Source of the DNA: Albidovulum sp.
Lineage (GTDB): Bacteria > Pseudomonadota > Alphaproteobacteria > Rhodobacterales > Rhodobacteraceae
NCBI GenBank assembly: GCA_020637635.1
Contig: JACKKB010000002.1
Location: 337,001 to 401,000 of the forward strand
DNA length: 64,000 bases
Direction: 5' to 3'
In this document: positions 46,040 through 54,454 of the stretch, one piece after another
Layout: the number at the start of each line of letters is the position of its first letter
How positions within the stretch are numbered: the first letter of the stretch is position 1
Program-made: the position numbers and the translations under genes
The notes under the pieces: generated by a model
What the model was told of the DNA's origin: nothing
The model's input: only the letters and a program-made list of their open reading frames with translations
The model's database searches: none

Positions 46040-47563
46040 ATGTCCCGTCCCCGTCCCGTCGTCCTGTGCATTCTCGATGGCTGGGGGTTGCGCGAGGAGA
46101 CCGAGGGCAATGCGGTCGCGCTGGCCGACACGCCGACCTATGACAGCCTCATGGCCGGTTGCCCGCACGCGAAGCTCGTAACCCACGGGCCCGACGTCGG
46201 CCTGCCGACCGGTCAGATGGGCAATTCCGAGGTCGGGCACACCAATATCGGCGCTGGCCGGGTGGTGGCCATGGATCTCGGCCAGATCGACCTCGCGATC
46301 GAGAACCGGAGCTTCTTCTCGAACGCGGCGATCGCCGCCTTCGTGCAGACGCTGAAGGCCGATGGCGGGACCGCGCATCTCATGGGCGTCGTCTCGAACG
46401 GCGGCGTGCACGGGCATATCGACCATGTGCTCGCCGCCTGCGAACTGGTGACGGCGGCCGGCGTGCCGGTCGCGCTGCATGCGGTGACGGACGGGCGCGA
46501 CGTGGCGCCGAAGTCTGCCGACGGGTTCGTCGCGGATCTGACGAAGCGGCTGCCGGAGGGCGCCTTCGTCGCCACCGTAACGGGCCGCTATTTCGCGATG
46601 GACCGCGACAATCGCTGGGACCGCGTGCGCCGCGCCTATGACGCGATGGTGAAGGGCGAGGGGCTTTCGGCGGCGGCGCCGGCGGCCGCGGTCGCCGATG
46701 CCTATGCCCGCGGCGAAACCGACGAGTTCATCCAGCCGACGGTGATCGGCGGCTACCGGGGGGCGCGGGATGGCGACGGGTTCTTCTGCCTGAACTTCCG
46801 CGCCGACCGGGCGCGCGAGATCCTGCTCGCGGTGGGCGAGGACGCCTTCGCGGGCTTCGAACGGGGCATCCGTCCGCATTGGGCGGCGCTTCTCGGGATG
46901 GTCGACTATTCCAGGACCCACGATGCGTTCATGGCCGCGGCCTATCCCAAGCGGCCCGTGGTCAACACGCTCGGCGCCTGGGTCGCAAGGCATGGCCTGA
47001 CCCAGTTCCACTGTGCCGAGACCGAGAAATATCCCCATGTCACCTTCTTCCTGAATGGCGGCAAGGAGGCCCCGGAGAAGGGCGAGGACCGCTACATGGC
47101 GCCCTCGCCCAGGGTCGCGACCTACGACCTTCAGCCCGAGATGTCGGCGCCAGAGGTGACGGACCACTTCGTCGCCGCCATCGCGAAGGGCTATGACCTC
47201 ATCGTGGTGAACTATGCCAATCCCGACATGGTCGGGCATACCGGCGTGCTGAACGCCGCGATCGCCGCCGTCGAGGCGGTGGACCGGGGTCTCGGCCGGG
47301 TCGTCGCGGAACTCGCGAAGGTGGGTGGCGCGATGATCGTCACCGCCGACCACGGCAATTGCGAGACGATGATCGACCCGGTGACGGGCGGGCCGCACAC
47401 GGCCCATACGACGAACCCGGTGCCGGTGATCCTCGTCGGCGGCCCCGCGGGCGTGCGGCTTGGAAACGGCCGCCTCGCCGATCTCGCGCCAACGCTCCTC
47501 GATCTGATGGGCATGCCGCTGCCGCCCGAGATGACGGGCCGGAGCCTGATCGTCCGACCGTGA
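46040..47563 (+). CDS. gpmI: 2,3-bisphosphoglycerate-independent phosphoglycerate mutase
   Basis: 507 aa. Starts R-P-V-V-L-C-I-L-D-G-W-G with the first metal Asp; catalytic Ser in Q-M-G-N-S-E-V-G-H-T-N-I-G-A-G-R; later metal ligands in D-M-V-G-H-T-G and T-A-D-H-G-N-C-E. Interconverts 3- and 2-phosphoglycerate, Mn-dependent. Overlaps the envC start by 4 bases, so it leads the gpmI-envC-ctpA-rppH operon. Confidence 0.97.
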   Translation: MSRPRPVVLCILDGWGLREETEGNAVALADTPTYDSLMAGCPHAKLVTHGPDVGLPTGQMGNSEVGHTNIGAGRVVAMDLGQIDLAIENRSFFSNAAIAAFVQTLKADGGTAHLMGVVSNGGVHGHIDHVLAACELVTAAGVPVALHAVTDGRDVAPKSADGFVADLTKRLPEGAFVATVTGRYFAMDRDNRWDRVRRAYDAMVKGEGLSAAAPAAAVADAYARGETDEFIQPTVIGGYRGARDGDGFFCLNFRADRAREILLAVGEDAFAGFERGIRPHWAALLGMVDYSRTHDAFMAAAYPKRPVVNTLGAWVARHGLTQFHCAETEKYPHVTFFLNGGKEAPEKGEDRYMAPSPRVATYDLQPEMSAPEVTDHFVAAIAKGYDLIVVNYANPDMVGHTGVLNAAIAAVEAVDRGLGRVVAELAKVGGAMIVTADHGNCETMIDPVTGGPHTAHTTNPVPVILVGGPAGVRLGNGRLADLAPTLLDLMGMPLPPEMTGRSLIVRP

Positions 47564-48693
47564 GGCTTGCCGCCGCCATAGGCCTGATCGCCGCTCTCGC
47601 GGCGGGGCCCGCGGCCTCGGAGGATCCGGCGGTCGCGGCGGCAGAGCGCGCCTCGGCCGATCTTGCCGAGGCCGTCCTGGCACTTGAAAAGGCGCGGGGG
47701 GCGCGCGACCGGGTGGCGGCGCTGACCGGCACGATCCGGGCCTACGAGGCGGGACTCTCTGCGCTGCGCGACGCGATGCGGCGGGTTTCGGTCCGCGAGG
47801 CCGAGATCACCGCGGATTTCGCCGCACGGCGCGATCAGATCAGCGCGCTGCTGAGCGTGCTCGCCACGATCGGGCGCGAGCCGGCGCCGCTGATGCTGCT
47901 GCATCCCGAGGGCGCGCTCGGCACCGCGCGCGCAGGCATGATCGCGGGTGCCGTCGCGCCCGCGCTGCAGGCGGAGGCAGGGGCGCTCCGGGCCGAGCTC
48001 GATGAACTGGCGCGGTTGCGGCAGCTGCAAGGCGGGTCCGCGGAAACGCTGCAACGCGGGCTCTCGGTGGCGCAGGCGGCACGCACCGCGCTCAGCCAGG
48101 CGGTCCAGGACCGGACCGACCTGCCGCGCCGCTTTCTGGAGGACCCCGCAGAGCTGAAATCGCTGGTCGAAAGCGCCGACAGCCTCGATGCCTTCGCCGT
48201 GGGGCTTGCCGGTCTCGAAGCCGATATCGGTGCGCCGATGGAGGACTTCGAGGGCGCCGAGGGCCGGCTGCCGCTGCCGGTGCAGGGCACGCTCCTGCGA
48301 CGGGCGGGCGAGGCCGATGCCGCGGGCATCCGGCGCCCCGGGCTGCTGATCGCGACGCGCCCCGCTGCGCTCGTCACCTCACCCTGGCCAGCGACGATCC
48401 GATACCGGGGGCCGCTTCTCGACTACGGAAATGTGATCGTCGTCGAGCCCGCATCGGGGTATCTGTTGATCCTCGCCGGGCTCGGCACCGTCTATGGAGA
48501 GACCGGCGACATCGTCGAGGCCGGTGCGCCGCTCGGGCTCATGGGCGGCAGCGACGGTGGTGGGACCCTCAATTTGTCACCCGCGATGGAAACGGGTGGC
48601 GCCGACAGGACGGAAACGCTTTATATAGAGCTCAGACACGGCAAGGACCCCATAGACCCGGGGCCTTGGTTCACCGAAACAAGGGATGACTGA
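47560..48693 (+). CDS. Murein hydrolase activator EnvC-like protein
   Basis: 377 aa from the GTG at 47560 (GTGA overlap). Signal peptide L-A-A-A-I-G-L-I-A-A-L-A-A-G-P-A-A-S, long coiled coil (about 25-210), and a C-terminal LytM/M23 domain with Y-G-N-V-I-V-V-E-P and a late Y-I-E-L-R-H-G-K. The HxxxD and HxH zinc ligands of active M23 enzymes are not intact (Y-G-N-V replaces the first His region), so it is likely an amidase activator, not an enzyme. Followed by ctpA after 3 bases. Confidence 0.87.
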   Translation: MRLAAAIGLIAALAAGPAASEDPAVAAAERASADLAEAVLALEKARGARDRVAALTGTIRAYEAGLSALRDAMRRVSVREAEITADFAARRDQISALLSVLATIGREPAPLMLLHPEGALGTARAGMIAGAVAPALQAEAGALRAELDELARLRQLQGGSAETLQRGLSVAQAARTALSQAVQDRTDLPRRFLEDPAELKSLVESADSLDAFAVGLAGLEADIGAPMEDFEGAEGRLPLPVQGTLLRRAGEADAAGIRRPGLLIATRPAALVTSPWPATIRYRGPLLDYGNVIVVEPASGYLLILAGLGTVYGETGDIVEAGAPLGLMGGSDGGGTLNLSPAMETGGADRTETLYIELRHGKDPIDPGPWFTETRDD

Positions 48694-48696
48694 ACG

Positions 48697-50034
48697 ATGA
48701 GGAAGTTTCTCGTAGCCGCAGTAGGCGGCACGCTGGCGGGCGCGGTGATGACGACGCAGGTCGCCGCACCGCTTCTGGCACAGGAGGCGCAGAAATCCTC
48801 GGTTTACGAGCAGCTCGACCTCTTCGGTGACATCTTCGAACGCATCCGTTCGCAATATGTCGAGCCGGTCGACGAGGGCAAGCTGATCCAGGCGGCGATC
48901 AACGGCATGCTCACCTCGCTCGATCCGCATTCGAGCTATCTGCCGGCCGACGACTTCAAGGACATGCAGGTCCAGACTCGGGGCGAGTTCGGCGGGCTCG
49001 GCATAGAGGTGACGCAGGAGAAGGGCTTCATCAAGGTGGTCTCGCCGATGGACGGCACACCGGCCGACAAGGCGGGCATCCACGCCGGCGACTTCATCAC
49101 CCATGTCGACGGCGAAAGCGTTCTCGGCCTCACGCTCGACGAGGCGGTCGACAAGATGCGCGGGCCGGTCGGTTCGGAGATCGTCGTCACGGTCGCGCGC
49201 GAGGGCGTCGACGAACCCTTCGACGTTTCGATCATCCGCGACACGATCAAGCTCACCGCGGTGCGCGGGCGGCTCGAGGGCAAGACCGTCGTCCTCAGGA
49301 TCACGACGTTCAACGACCAGACCTATCCGAACCTCGAGACGGAGCTGAAGAAGGCGGTGGACGAGGCCGGCGGCATCGACAAGATCAACGGTTTCGTCGT
49401 CGACCTGCGCAACAACCCGGGCGGTCTCCTGACCCAGGCGATCAAGGTTTCGGACGCGTTCCTCGACAAGGGCGAGATCGTCTCGACCCGCGGCCGCAAT
49501 CCCCAGGACAGCGAACGGTTCAACGCCGAACCGGGCGATCTGGCGCAGAACAAGCCCATGGTCGTGCTGATCAACGGCGGCTCGGCTTCGGCCTCGGAGA
49601 TCGTGACCGGTGCGCTTCAGGATCATCACCGCGCGATCGTCGTCGGCACCAAGAGCTTCGGCAAGGGCTCGGTTCAGACGGTGATCCCGCTCAGGGGCGA
49701 CGGGGCCATGCGGCTCACGACTGCGCGCTACTACACGCCCTCGGGACGCTCGATCCAGGCACTCGGCATTTCCCCCGACATCGTGGTGGAACAGCCGAAG
49801 ACACCGCCGGCGCCGGCGGACGACAAGGCCGATTCCGCCGCCACGCGCGACCGTTCGGAGGCCGACCTGCGCGGCGCGATCTCGAACGACTCGATGACCG
49901 ATGACGAGAAGCGCGTTCTGCAGGACGAGCAGAAGAAGGCCGAGGAAGCGGCGAAGCTGCGCGAAGAGGATTACCAGCTCGCCTATGCGATCGACATTCT
50001 GAAGGGTCTGTCGGCCATCGCCTCGTCCGAGTGA
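48697..50034 (+). CDS. ctpA: C-terminal processing peptidase CtpA (S41 family)
   Basis: 445 aa. Signal peptide, PDZ domain about 90-175 (G-I-E-V-T-Q-E-K-G-F-I-K-V-V-S-P), then the S41 catalytic part with Ser in I-N-G-G-S-A-S-A-S-E-I-V and Lys in G-T-K-S-F-G-K-G-S-V-Q. The tail (after about 365) is charged and coiled. Trims periplasmic proteins and controls murein hydrolases, fitting the adjacent envC. The stop overlaps rppH by 4 bases. Confidence 0.95.
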   Translation: MRKFLVAAVGGTLAGAVMTTQVAAPLLAQEAQKSSVYEQLDLFGDIFERIRSQYVEPVDEGKLIQAAINGMLTSLDPHSSYLPADDFKDMQVQTRGEFGGLGIEVTQEKGFIKVVSPMDGTPADKAGIHAGDFITHVDGESVLGLTLDEAVDKMRGPVGSEIVVTVAREGVDEPFDVSIIRDTIKLTAVRGRLEGKTVVLRITTFNDQTYPNLETELKKAVDEAGGIDKINGFVVDLRNNPGGLLTQAIKVSDAFLDKGEIVSTRGRNPQDSERFNAEPGDLAQNKPMVVLINGGSASASEIVTGALQDHHRAIVVGTKSFGKGSVQTVIPLRGDGAMRLTTARYYTPSGRSIQALGISPDIVVEQPKTPPAPADDKADSAATRDRSEADLRGAISNDSMTDDEKRVLQDEQKKAEEAAKLREEDYQLAYAIDILKGLSAIASSE

Positions 50035-50549
50035 GCGTAGGTATGGCTGCCGAACGCGAGACTCTGCCCTACCGGCCCTGCGTCGGCGTGATGCTGCTGA
50101 ACCCGGCGGGGCTGATCTTTGCGGGCCAGCGCAAGGACAGCCCTGTCGCCGCCTGGCAGATGCCGCAGGGCGGGATCGACGCGGGCGAGACGCCGCGCGC
50201 CGCGGCGCTGCGCGAACTGCGGGAAGAGACCGGGATCGGGGCCGGGCGCGTCGCGTTCATCGCCAAGTCGGGCGACTGGGTCACCTACGACCTGCCCGAC
50301 GACCTGCTCGGCCGGGTCTGGGGCGGCAAGTATCGCGGTCAGCGGCAGCGCTGGTTCCTGTTCCGCTTCGACGGGCAGGACAGCGAAATCGACATCGCCA
50401 CCGAACACCCGGAGTTCTCGGAGTGGAAATGGGTCGGCGCGGACGAGATGCTCGCCTCCATCGTGCCCTTCAAGCGCGCCGTCTACGAATCCGTCGTCGC
50501 CGAGTTTCGCGACTGGCTGGCGCCGGGTGCCGCTCAGCCGAGCGGATAG
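50031..50549 (+). CDS. rppH: RNA pyrophosphohydrolase RppH
   Basis: 172 aa from the GTG at 50031; an ATG at 50043 is the alternative. Complete Nudix box: G-G-I-D-A-G-E-T-P-R-A-A-A-L-R-E-L-R-E-E then T-G-I-G (GX5EX7REUXEEXGU). Preceded by Y-R-P-C-V-G-V-M-L-L-N, typical of RppH. Removes pyrophosphate from 5' mRNA ends and so starts decay. Last gene of the gpmI operon. Confidence 0.93.
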   Translation: MSVGMAAERETLPYRPCVGVMLLNPAGLIFAGQRKDSPVAAWQMPQGGIDAGETPRAAALRELREETGIGAGRVAFIAKSGDWVTYDLPDDLLGRVWGGKYRGQRQRWFLFRFDGQDSEIDIATEHPEFSEWKWVGADEMLASIVPFKRAVYESVVAEFRDWLAPGAAQPSG

Positions 50550-51076
50550 TCGGCAAGCGCTTCGTGGATCGCGCCGTCCCGTGTCAGGGTAGAGCGATAA
50601 AGCGTCAGCGCCGCGGCGTCGAAGGATGGCAGGGGCGTCGCCGCGCTGGCGCCCAGAAAGCGGGCCAGCCGGCTCTCCTCGTCCGGCGACAGGCGTCCTG
50701 CGAAGCGCGCAATCGTGACATGCGGCCGAAAGCGGCGCCGCTCGAGCGCGATGCCGGCGCCGCGGGCGAGCGTGCAGGCGCGCGCGTGCAGGGCCGAAAG
50801 CCCGGGATCGGGTTTCACCGCGGCATGAAGCGACTGCGGCAGGCTGCCCCCGAAAACCGCCAGCGCGTCGAACACGACGCGGGCGGCGGGAAGACGGGCG
50901 GCATCGAGTGCGAAGTGCAGCTCGTCGATCGCCTGCTCCGCGACCTCGCCGAGGAAGGCGATGGTGAGGTGCAGGTTCTCGGCCTGAACCGTTCGCCCGA
51001 CCGGCAGCGCCTCCTGCAGTGCCTCGAACGGGCGCCTGACGGTCTCGGGCAGGGCGAGGGCGAGAAAGGCGCGCAT
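50534..51076 (-). CDS. thpR: RNA 2',3'-cyclic phosphodiesterase (2H family)
   Basis: 180 aa. The two HxTx motifs of the 2H superfamily are clear: H-L-T-I-A-F-L-G near 35 and H-V-T-I-A-R-F near 120. Hydrolyses 2',3'-cyclic phosphate RNA ends; older name 2'-5' RNA ligase. Overlaps the rppH end by 16 bases tail-to-tail and starts 4 bases after the XRE-cupin gene, so it shares that transcript. Confidence 0.92.
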   Translation of the reverse strand: MRAFLALALPETVRRPFEALQEALPVGRTVQAENLHLTIAFLGEVAEQAIDELHFALDAARLPAARVVFDALAVFGGSLPQSLHAAVKPDPGLSALHARACTLARGAGIALERRRFRPHVTIARFAGRLSPDEESRLARFLGASAATPLPSFDAAALTLYRSTLTRDGAIHEALADYPLG

Positions 51077-51080
51077 CGGC

Positions 51081-51650
51081 TCAGAACGTCGGCGGGGTGC
51101 AGGCCGAGACCATCACGCAGTGTTCGGGCCCGGGGTTGCGGAAACGGTGCGGGGTGCGGCTGTTGAAAAGATAGCCGTCGCCCGCGCCGAGCATCTGCGT
51201 CTCGTCGCCGACGGTCACGAGCACCCGGCCCGAGATCACGAGGCCGGCCTCCTCGGCATCGTGGGCGTAGAGTTCGGGACCGGTGTCGGCGCCGGGCGCG
51301 TAGGTCTCGTGGAGCATCTGCACCGCGCTTGCGCCCGGCCGACCGATCTGGCGGAAGACGACCCCCCTGCCCGGCTCAGCGCCCCGCGATTCAGGCGTGA
51401 TCTCGCGCAGATCCTCGGCGCGGAAGTACCAGCGCTGCGCCGGATCCTCGCCCGAGGAGAAGAAGTCCGACAGCGAGATGCCGAGCCCGGTCAGGATCTT
51501 CTTCAGCGTCGCGACCGATGGGCTCGACCGATTCTGCTCGATCATCGAGATCATGCCGCCGGTGACACCGGTCAGCGCCGCGAGCTGGCGCTGGGAGAAC
51601 CGCCGCTTTTCGCGCAGCTCCTTCAGCCGCGCCCCGATATCGTGATCCAT
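51081..51650 (-). CDS. XRE-family regulator with cupin domain (PuuR-like)
   Basis: 189 aa from the ATG at 51650. N-terminal HTH: F-S-Q-R-Q-L-A-A-L-T-G-V-T-G-G-M-I-S-M-I and E-Q-N-R-S-S-P-S-V-A-T-L; C-terminal cupin (about 105-185) with A-G-L-V-I-S-G-R-V-L-V-T-V-G-D-E. Regulators of this plan control putrescine/GABA and amino-acid catabolism. Divergent from gabT across 116 bases, which makes gabT its probable target, and thpR follows it. Confidence 0.9.
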   Translation of the reverse strand: MDHDIGARLKELREKRRFSQRQLAALTGVTGGMISMIEQNRSSPSVATLKKILTGLGISLSDFFSSGEDPAQRWYFRAEDLREITPESRGAEPGRGVVFRQIGRPGASAVQMLHETYAPGADTGPELYAHDAEEAGLVISGRVLVTVGDETQMLGAGDGYLFNSRTPHRFRNPGPEHCVMVSACTPPTF

Positions 51651-51679
51651 GTCGCGCTCTCCCGCCCCGTCTGGGGAAG

Positions 51680-51717
51680 TGATAAATATATTGTGCACGC
51701 AAACGCAATATTGATCA
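51680..51717. promoter_or_regulatory. Candidate operator in the gabT/XRE intergenic region
   Basis: An imperfect inverted repeat: TGATAAATATATTG at 51680-51693 against CAATATTGATCA at 51706-51717. It is AT-rich in a GC-rich setting and placed where the divergent promoters should be, so it fits an XRE-cupin binding site. Confidence 0.45.
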
Positions 51718-51766
51718 CCTCGGGCCGACGCGATATCGAGCGGGTGCATGTCAGGGGAGACAGACC

Positions 51767-53038
51767 ATGAAGAACGCCGAGATTGAAACTCGCCGGCAGG
51801 CCGCCATGTCGCGCGGCGTCGGCGTGATGACGCAGATATATGCCGACCGCGCCGAGAATGCCGAGATCTGGGACAAGGAAGGCAAACGCTATATCGACTT
51901 CGCTTCGGGGATCGCGGTGCTCAACACCGGCCACCGGCACCCGAAGGTGATCGCCGCGGTGAAGGACCAGATCGACCATTTCACCCATACCTGCCACCAG
52001 GTCGTGCCTTACGAAAACTATGTGCGCCTTGCCGAGCGGTTGAACGGGATGGTGCCCGGGGCCGGCGAAAAGAAGACGATCTTCGTCACCACCGGCGCAG
52101 AAGCGGTGGAAAACGCGATCAAGATCGCGCGGGCCGCGACCGGCCGTCAGGCGGTCATCGCCTTTACCGGCGCCTTCCACGGGCGCACCTTCATGGGCAT
52201 GGCGCTGACGGGCAAGGTCGTGCCCTACAAGGTCGGTTTCGGCGGCATGCCGGCCGATGTGTTCCACGTGCCCTTCCCGGTGCCGCTGCACGGCATGAGC
52301 GCCGAGCAGTCGATCGCCGCGCTCGAGTATCTCTTCAAGGCCGATGTCGATCCCAAGCGCGTCGCCGCGATCATCGTCGAGCCGGTGCAGGGCGAGGGCG
52401 GGTTCTACGAGGCGCCACGTGAATTCATGTCGCGGCTGCGCGCGATCTGCGACCAGCACGGCATCCTGCTTGTCGCCGACGAGGTCCAGACCGGCTTTGC
52501 CCGCACCGGCAAGATGTTCGCGATGGACCATCACGACGCCAAGCCGGACCTGACCACGATGGCCAAGTCGCTGGCGGGAGGCTTCCCGCTTGCCGCGGTC
52601 ACGGGCCGCGCCGAGATCATGGACGCGCCGGCGCCCGGCGGGCTTGGCGGCACCTATGGCGGCAACCCGCTCGGCATCGCGGCGGCCAACGCCGTGCTCG
52701 ACGTGATCGAGGAAGAGGGGCTTTGCGACCGGGCGAACCAGCTTGGCGGGCGGCTGAAGCAACATCTGGCAAGCCTTCGCGACGAGGTGCCCGAGATCGT
52801 CGATATCCGCGGCCCCGGCTTCATGAATGCAGTCGAGTTCAACCTCGGCGGCAAGCCCTCGGCCGATTTCGCCGGCAAGGTCCGCACCGAGGCGCTGAAG
52901 CGGGGGCTTCTCCTGCTGACCTGCGGCGTCTACGGCAACGTCATCCGCTTCCTGTCGCCGATCACCATCCAGGACGGGATCTTCACCGAGGCTCTCGGGC
53001 TGCTGGACGACTCGATCCGCGCCGCTCGCAAGGCCTGA
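51767..53038 (+). CDS. gabT: 4-aminobutyrate--2-oxoglutarate transaminase
   Basis: 423 aa class III aminotransferase. F-V-T-T-G-A-E-A-V-E-N-A-I-K-I-A-R near 105, I-V-E-P-V-Q-G-E-G-G-F near 205, A-D-E-V-Q-T-G-F-A-R-T-G-K-M near 240 and the PLP lysine in T-M-A-K-S-L-A-G-G-F. Converts GABA to succinate semialdehyde. No gabD next to it. Good A-rich/GGGGAG ribosome site before the ATG at 51767. Close relatives such as 5-aminovalerate aminotransferase cannot be excluded. Confidence 0.9.
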   Translation: MKNAEIETRRQAAMSRGVGVMTQIYADRAENAEIWDKEGKRYIDFASGIAVLNTGHRHPKVIAAVKDQIDHFTHTCHQVVPYENYVRLAERLNGMVPGAGEKKTIFVTTGAEAVENAIKIARAATGRQAVIAFTGAFHGRTFMGMALTGKVVPYKVGFGGMPADVFHVPFPVPLHGMSAEQSIAALEYLFKADVDPKRVAAIIVEPVQGEGGFYEAPREFMSRLRAICDQHGILLVADEVQTGFARTGKMFAMDHHDAKPDLTTMAKSLAGGFPLAAVTGRAEIMDAPAPGGLGGTYGGNPLGIAAANAVLDVIEEEGLCDRANQLGGRLKQHLASLRDEVPEIVDIRGPGFMNAVEFNLGGKPSADFAGKVRTEALKRGLLLLTCGVYGNVIRFLSPITIQDGIFTEALGLLDDSIRAARKA

Positions 53039-53060
53039 GTTCGGTCCGGCGAGATTGGGG

Positions 53061-53092
53061 GGCCGCCCGCACCGGGGCGGCCCTTTCCGTTT
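53061..53092 (+). terminator. Terminator after gabT
   Basis: GGCCGCCC, a 6-base loop, GGGCGGCC, then CTTTCCGTTT. It is 22 bases past the gabT stop and just before the convergent transglycosylase gene. Confidence 0.75.
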
Positions 53093-53096
53093 CGCC

Positions 53097-54365
53097 TCAG
53101 CGCAGGCGCCGCAGGATATCGAGGCTGGCGTAGCCGTCGGGGACCAGTCCGCGGGCGCGCTGAAATGCACGGATCGCGGCAATCGTGTTCGGCCCGATCT
53201 TGCCGTCGATGCCGCCGGTGCTGAAGCCGGCCGATGTGAGCCGGCGCTGCAGCTCCTCGCGCTCGGCCAGCACCAGCGCCCGGTCGTCGCGCGGCCAGCC
53301 GGCGCGGATCGGCCCGCCGCCCTTCAACCGGTCCGACAGATGCCCGACCGCGATCACATAGGCGTCGGCGCTGTTGTAGCGTTCGATCACGTGGAAATTC
53401 TCGAAGATCATGAAGGCCGCGCCGCGGGCGCCAGCCGGCACCAGGATCGAGGCGGGCCCGTGGTTCGCGACCTTGCGGCCGTCGGCGCCGCGAACACCGA
53501 GCGCCGCCCAGTCGGCGGCGGACTTGCGGATCCGCTCTCCGGTCAGCCCGTAGTCGAAGTCGCGCGGCAGCGTCACTTCGGTGCCCCAGGGCTGGCCCGG
53601 ACGCCAGCCGTGCCGGGCAAGGTAGGCGGCGGTGGAGGCAAGCGCGTCGGCGGGATCGTCGGACCAGATGTCGCGCTTGCCGTCGCCGGTGAAGTCGACC
53701 GCGAAGGCGAGATAGGAGGTGGGGATGAACTGGGTGTGGCCCATGGCGCCGGCCCAGCTGCCGGTCATGTGGCGGGCGTCGACATCCCCTGATTGCAGGA
53801 TCCTCAGCGCCGCGAGGAGCTGGCTTTCGAAGAACCGCCCGCGCCGCCCGTCATAGGCCAGCGTCGCCAGCGCCTCGATCATCGGGGTGTCGCCGCGGAA
53901 GGTGCCGTAGGAGCTTTCGAGCCCCCAGACCGCCACCACGACCTCCTTGTCGACGCCGTAGGCAGCCTCGATCCGGTCGAGCAGGCGGCGCTGCTTCTTC
54001 AGTGCCGCGCGTCCGTTGGAAACGCGGCTGTCGGAGACGGCGCTGTCGAGATAGTCCCAGAGCGTCTTGGTGAACTCGCTCTGGTGCCGGTCCTTGTCGA
54101 TCACGTAGGCATTGTAATTCACGCCCCGGAAGGCGGCGTCGAAGACGGCCGGGCGGATGCCGGCAGCCAGCGCGCGCGTTCGGAAGCCCGCGATCCAGCG
54201 ATCGAATCCGAGGCTGGCCGAGGCCGGTTGCAGTCTTTCGGGGTCGGTCATGGCGGCGTCCTGGTTCGGCGGCGTGCCGGGCAACATGCCGGGGGGCGTC
54301 CCGGCATGGGCAGGCACCGCGATGAGCGCGAAAAGGGCCGCCTGAATCCATGCCAGAACTTTCAT
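53097..54365 (-). CDS. Lytic murein transglycosylase (MltB-like) with peptidoglycan-binding domain
   Basis: 422 aa. Signal peptide I-Q-A-A-L-F-A-L-I-A-V-P-A-H-A; no lipobox, so soluble periplasmic. SLT_2 domain with catalytic Glu in V-W-G-L-E-S-S-Y-G-T-F and later A-G-A-M-G-H-T-Q-F-I-P-T-S-Y. C-terminal PG-binding repeat: G-I-D-G-K-I-G-P-N-T-I-A-A-I-R-A-F-Q. Cleaves glycan strands to anhydro-muropeptides. Single gene. Confidence 0.93.
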   Translation of the reverse strand: MKVLAWIQAALFALIAVPAHAGTPPGMLPGTPPNQDAAMTDPERLQPASASLGFDRWIAGFRTRALAAGIRPAVFDAAFRGVNYNAYVIDKDRHQSEFTKTLWDYLDSAVSDSRVSNGRAALKKQRRLLDRIEAAYGVDKEVVVAVWGLESSYGTFRGDTPMIEALATLAYDGRRGRFFESQLLAALRILQSGDVDARHMTGSWAGAMGHTQFIPTSYLAFAVDFTGDGKRDIWSDDPADALASTAAYLARHGWRPGQPWGTEVTLPRDFDYGLTGERIRKSAADWAALGVRGADGRKVANHGPASILVPAGARGAAFMIFENFHVIERYNSADAYVIAVGHLSDRLKGGGPIRAGWPRDDRALVLAEREELQRRLTSAGFSTGGIDGKIGPNTIAAIRAFQRARGLVPDGYASLDILRRLR

Positions 54366-54454
54366 GCCGCACCTGCCCTTTTCATTTCGCGGAAGTCTAG
54401 CGTGGCCTTTGCGGGCAGGAAAGGACCTGCCGGCGGTGGTGGCGATTGCCCGCC

